A stretch of 64,000 nucleotides of DNA from Microvelia longipes (taxonomy: Eukaryota > Arthropoda > Insecta > Hemiptera > Veliidae): the NCBI GenBank assembly GCA_018340805.1, contig JACMZG010001863.1, forward strand, positions 20,155,936 to 20,219,935, read 5' to 3'. Position numbers and translations under genes: made by a program. This document shows, one piece after another, positions 59,567-64,000 of this stretch. The notes beneath the pieces were generated by a model, which was not told where the DNA came from, searched no databases, and saw only the letters and a list, made by a program, of their open reading frames with translations. Each line of letters starts with the position of its first letter. Position 1 is the first letter of the stretch.

Positions 59567-60217
59567 CAAGTTAATAATATAAAACACTAAAATCATTGTA
59601 GGCATATAGATATTATTACTAGAGGGGCCCTAAAGGATAAATTTTGAAACATCGAAAAAGAACCTGACCACCTTCGCTTAAATATAATCAAATATAAACA
59701 ATTTTATTTATAATTAAATATAAACAAGAAGTTTATTTATGTTCTTTTTTCAAATTTTGTTTTAGAACTTTAGAAGAAAACTTAATACCAAACAATGTAT
59801 CTCAGTTGAGGGAGTGTGAGAACCAACTTCATTGTTCCTAGAGTTAAAGACTGAAGCAGGTAAAAATTGTGCAAAATAGTTATACCTTTTAATGCTAACA
59901 AGTTTAATGTTGATTTGTTATCTAAACCTGACAACAAAAATAGTTCCATTTTGCTTAAAAAGTGGCTTATTGAAAGCAGATGATGATTCACTCTTTTTCT
60001 TTCTTGTTGCAATCTTCCCGTAGTTAATTATAATTATAATAATGAAATTGTGTTCTATTGTTGTAAGTTGTGTTGTCTTGTTTTCCAGACGTGTTGTCTC
60101 ATCCCGTGTTTTGTGTGCACTTTATCACTTGTGATATTTTACTTATTTATTGTTAGGCTCAAACACCTCCCAATATTTATTTATTTATTATTATTATATT
60201 TTTTTTAAATTAATTTA

Positions 60218-60573
60218 CTTATTTACTTGCTCTTATTCTTTTTTGAATGGTTCTTATTTATGTATTTAACTATTTTTTCCCCCGCAGTTTACTTTTAAAC
60301 TCTTTTTATTTTTAAACTGATATTTTTAGTGGCTAGATATACACTTATTAGAATATTGTTTAGAATTATGTATTTAGGATAAGTTTGACAAGTAGACACT
60401 TGTCAAACTTATCCTAAATACATAATACTAATCAATATTCTAATAAGTATATATCTAGCCTCCAAAAATATCAGTTTAAAAATAAAAAGAGTTAAAAAGT
60501 AAACTGCGGGGGAAAAATAGTTAAATACATAAATAAGAACCATACAGAAAAGAATAAGAGCAAGTAAATAAGT
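60218..60573. mobile_element. near-perfect foldback element with almost no loop
   Basis: The left arm (CTTATTTACTTGCTCTTATTC, CCCCCGCAGTTTACTTTTAA, CTAAATACATAATTC) is mirrored by the right arm through a centre at about 60396 (TTGACAAGTAGACACTTGTCAA). Each arm is about 170 bases with only a few mismatches, so the two halves have had little time to diverge or were recently converted. Confidence 0.88.
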
Positions 60574-60769
60574 ACACTTTAACTCATCCTACTGAATTGT
60601 TTTCAATGTAATTTTAATGATACTTCTTGTCAAATATATTTCATTTCATTATTTCATTTCATTTCAAATAATCGGTACAAAATTACAATAATTATATAGT
60701 AAAACGTAAAATGCAAATCAAAACACAATCTATGTGCGGAAAACCGAAATAAATGTATTAATTATAACC

Positions 60770-60893
60770 TTAACTCACTCTTACAGGAGGTTTTAATAAG
60801 GTTACACAGAGCTCCTGAGGGCCTCAAATAGATGTTTCAGGCCTCTCAATGTAATAAGATAGGCTATGCCCCCTCTAGTATATATCTCTATGA
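60770..60893. repeat. TAGTATATATCTCTATG repeat, single copy
   Basis: ACCTTAACTCACTCTTACAGGAGG, GGTTACACAGAGCTCC, GATGTTTCAGGCCTCTCAATG, GATAGGCTATGCCCCCTCTAG, as in the tandem pair at 34098-34338. Confidence 0.78.
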
Positions 60894-61129
60894 TTGTGGG
60901 TGTTATCAGACGAAACAGGTGTGTCTTTTGAGCAAAAGTAATGGGAGTAGACTGTGTTAAAACGTTTTACTTTAAGGATCGATTAGCGTTAATTCACTGT
61001 GATATAATCTTCACGAACTATGCATGAGTTTTATTAGGACTAACTATTTATAAGTTTTAATTTTTATTCAATTAAAAATATTTTAACTTAAATTTTAAAG
61101 AAGATGACGTCTAGGTTCTTCAATGATTA

Positions 61130-61790
61130 CATAAAAATCTTTTTTTCGAGGTAGGGAAATTTATTTCATTTACAGCAGTCACTCATCCAGGGAATGACCA
61201 CGCACGATGCTGCTTAACTTCAATGATCCAACAAAAGCCATAAATGTACTTGACTTATTGAATCAAAACTCAGTGTACTTATTTATTACGTAAAGGTATA
61301 CAATTGTATCAAATTTTAACTTAATTGGGCTATTTTCCGATTTTTACAATTTTTTAAAAAACGTACACAAGTCATTTGATAAAAATTGAACTAATCCTAA
61401 TAATGAGATGAAACTTAGCACATTTGTAGTCTTATACATGGCTACATGCGTGCCAATATCCATCGCATCATTTTTCCGCATTTATATATTTTTGAATTTT
61501 TCGCTAAGTAATTTTTGCGGGTTAATGACGTCAAAAGAAAAAAATTTCCGTATAGCACAATTACACTAATATACTGATTTTTGTTTCAACTCTTTAACAT
61601 AAATACACTGGTAGCTACGACAACAACACACACACAGTAAGACAACTTTGTGACTTTGTGGAAACTACTCAGGAGGTCTTAAAAACACATGAAACGGATA
61701 ATTCCGGTGTCATTTCGGTATCGGATTTTGTTTGCAAACACAATACTTTTCCTAGATACCTACGGTATAAATGAGGGAAAGTCAAAATGC
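61130..61790. repeat. dispersed repeat family R, reverse copy
   Basis: CAGTCACTCATCCAGGGAATGACC, AAAAGCCATAAATGTACTTGACTTATTG, TTAATGACGTCA, GGTAGCTACGACAACAACACACAC, AACTACTCAGGAGGTCTTAAAAACAC, GAAACGGATAATTCCGG and ACACAATACTTTTCCTAGATACC: the most complete reverse member in the window. Confidence 0.7.
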
Positions 61791-62123
61791 TCCTTTTAGA
61801 GCATTTCGGTCAATAAGGATATTATCTTGCGGGAACCACCTCAGAAGAGTCTTATCCAGTATGTTCTAGTTATTAATAAAAGTTAGCGGAATCTATTTTA
61901 TTTCAAATACAATTTATACAAACTGAGAGCAAAGTGCGAACTGCGAATCGGTATTCGCAGTTAGTCCGGTGACTATGTCGAGCGCTTAATGTAACAACCT
62001 CAGAGACAGGCTATTTTTATCGTAACAAATTAAGTTTACAAGAATGAAAATGTCAGTTCTTGTAATAACACATTTCTAATAATTAAATTTCTGTTGGTAA
62101 ACATGCATAGTAATATCAATTAC

Positions 62124-63026
62124 CTTCTTATTGTAATTAGAACTAAATAATATTACTTTTAATAACAGTCCTGCATTTAGAATAAATAATAGACATAATT
62201 CCAAGTGTGAAATATGGAGAAAGAACTGCACAGTATGAATACCTAATAAAATTGGTTAAAATATAGTAAATTTGAGTCAAAACAAGAATAAAATAAGCTA
62301 TAACCATCATAAGTAATGATATATCATAACAACTGTTATTATTTTTTGTTACATCACAAAAATCATTGTAAACATCACCTAAATATTTAGCACTTTGATG
62401 CCGAAGTGTAATTTTACTAAAATATAATTGACTAAAGACTAATAAATTATACATTATTTCGTTAATAGTAAACATCATTTCAAAATTTAAATGATATATT
62501 AATAATGTATACGTATGAAATATCGTTACTAAGTAATTTACAATTGAAATGCTATGAGACATTACTAAGTAATACGTTATATTAGGTATGATGCTAAAAA
62601 TATAATACACAATACGAAATGAATGTGGTAAGAAACTGAATTTTGCTCTGGTATTTGTTAAAGTGATAAATTTAGAATTTAATTTTATTACGTCATTTGT
62701 AACTTTTACTATATTGTTAGATTGTACGATACTATTGTCATTAAAAATGATGAATAAAGTGTTAGATGCGTACAAAAATACTACAACTTTAATATCAAAT
62801 TGAATAAAATAACGATAATATTCTACGTAAGAATGAAGAGCACTGAAAAATACAAACCATCCAACGATAAAATTTGTCAGTACAATAGATGGTATTATTT
62901 TATTTTTATTATAATTAAAATTCTTATCAACTGGGTAATAAAAAAATATTGATAATAAGTAAAAAATAAATTGAAATACTTTTCTAATATTTGAAGACGT
63001 ATAATAATTTGGATTCGAAAATTCAT
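62124..63026 (-). pseudogene. gustatory receptor large exon C (two frame breaks)
   Basis: Aligns along its length with A and B (for example SNPNYYTSSNIRKVFQFIFY, YNDFCDVTKNNNSCYDISLL), ending YNKK before AAG|GTAATT at 62124. Near 62185 four extra bases (a TATT duplication) shift the frame, so the open frame ends in unrelated residues. The ATG matching the start of exon B (63026-63024) is one base out of frame with what follows, at a run of T on the coding strand. The open frame can instead be read upstream to 63141, which would add a 37-residue extension not seen in A or B. Correcting both differences would make it exactly 300 codons, like B. It may be functional if they are errors. Confidence 0.75.
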
Positions 63027-63141
63027 TCTTGCATTTTAGAATTGCATTGATAATTATTGTAAGATACAAATAGTTTTGCTCATTAACAAGTATCTTAGTT
63101 TTTGATATATATAGGGTTGGGTCTTGGTATAAACAGTTCAT

Positions 63142-64000
63142 GACGTAACTGAAGTATTTTCAGTTACGTCGCGTAATGTAAAAAAATGTCTGGGGGTTAT
63201 TTGCCCCCTCCACTCCCCAGTTTTACCAACAGTCTTCAATTAATGTTTCTACCTCTGTTAATTGTCTTTTGTTTAAGTTACGAAATTAGAAATATGTTGA
63301 AATTGATTCGAAATTGGCATTAAAGGAATAACTAAGTTCCTTCGACTTAGGTACTATGGAACCTCTCTAAGCTGTTATTTATTGCATTCGTGTTGTAAAT
63401 AGACCATAATAAGATATTGAATAAGTTGATTTGAATTGTTAACTCTAACAAAAAAGTACATTAGACAAAAACCTTAACAAATAACAATACCATAATACCA
63501 GTCTGCAATACTGATCTATCACTTTTTAATTGTATAATACAATTATTACAGTACTGCAGCATTTACTCATTTATAGTTTCCATAAATAAAAGAATGAAAA
63601 GATCGTCTTCAAATGAAATATTAAGGCTTGGAAACAGTCAACAGGTTATATTGTAGTGTAAGGTAAAACAAAACAGCAGACAATGAGAGAGCTGATCCTA
63701 GGATTGGACATAGGTATTTTGCGGGTAAGATTTTGGTGTAGAATGGAGATTAAGGTCTTTTAAAGGGGGATAAGCCGAGTTCCGTCAGTACTGCTTTTTA
63801 ATCCCTAACCCTTGTGACCATTATGGCCGGGTACAGTCTGCATATTTCCTTTTATTTAGTATGTTCCAGTTCGTCACGACAAATTGACCTTTTTTATTTG
63901 GGAATTCCTTAAACTAAAATTAGTTTGTGACATTTTTTATTAAATTTTTATCTTTCATTTTGTAAAGTTAGGTTTATCACAGAAATTAACTTTCATATCG
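63142..64000. other. flank upstream of receptor exon C
   Basis: No gene recognised. One short hairpin-like word (GGGGGTTATTTGCCCCC near 63191). Further receptor first exons could lie beyond the window on this side. Confidence 0.5.

Larger units (their letters stand above)
59567..62123. other. spacer between large exons D and C
   Basis: No receptor exon seen. Contains a dispersed repeat fragment (59600-59695), a foldback element (60218-60573), a TAGTATATATCTCTATG repeat (60770-60893) and a reverse R-family copy (61130-61790). The ORF 59782-60012 has no recognisable domain, so I do not call it. Confidence 0.55.

Noticed and set aside
59782..60012. 76-codon frame resembling a retrotransposon fragment
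   Set aside because: A faint impression only; no retrotransposon motif could be confirmed.
1..64000. CRISPR arrays, rRNA and tRNA genes
   Set aside because: No regularly spaced direct repeats with unique spacers, and no cloverleaf or rRNA-like stretch was recognised by eye; a tRNA search program was not available.

Overview
The window looks like nuclear DNA of an insect, possibly a hemipteran, although I cannot name the species. It is AT-rich and has spliced genes with GT-AG introns of hundreds to thousands of bases. It carries an insect-type gustatory receptor (7tm_7) cluster and a very high load of foldback/MITE-like elements, microsatellites and one decayed LINE. There is no sign of bacterial or viral gene organisation.

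Layout. (1) 1884-17738, minus strand: a complete 14-exon gene for a FAM234-like type II membrane protein (1038 aa by my splice model; every intron phase matches). It has one large repeat-rich exon, and several foldback elements sit in its introns. (2) 17739-23606: intergenic, mostly inverted-repeat elements and a minus-strand LINE reverse-transcriptase remnant. (3) 23607-27651, plus strand: a three-exon gene (502 aa) for a Cys/His-rich, probably DNA-binding protein with a C-terminal Trp-rich helical domain; a long hairpin element fills part of intron 2. (4) 27652-42194: about 14.5 kb with no convincing gene apart from one possible orphan exon, rich in repeats. (5) 42195-63141, minus strand: a gustatory receptor locus. 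Several large first exons (A, B, C, D, E), each about 292-301 codons, all end at the same phase-0 splice donor. I find only one set of 3' exons, at 45801-45875, 45130-45219 and 42195-42251; they complete the receptor, including the family's terminal TYL motif. The simplest reading is one complex locus with alternative 5' exons spliced to a shared C-terminus, as in Drosophila Gr23a, Gr28b or Gr39a. (6) 63142-64000: nothing recognised.

A caution about the sequence itself. A single N at 50622 separates two nearly identical stretches (46544-50621 and 50623 to about 54731). The first stretch ends at the N and the second starts at it, which is what an unmerged contig overlap looks like. The copies differ mainly by short indels, many in homopolymers. 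Exons A and B are therefore probably present once, not twice, and several apparent frameshifts in this locus may be sequencing errors, not true pseudogene lesions.
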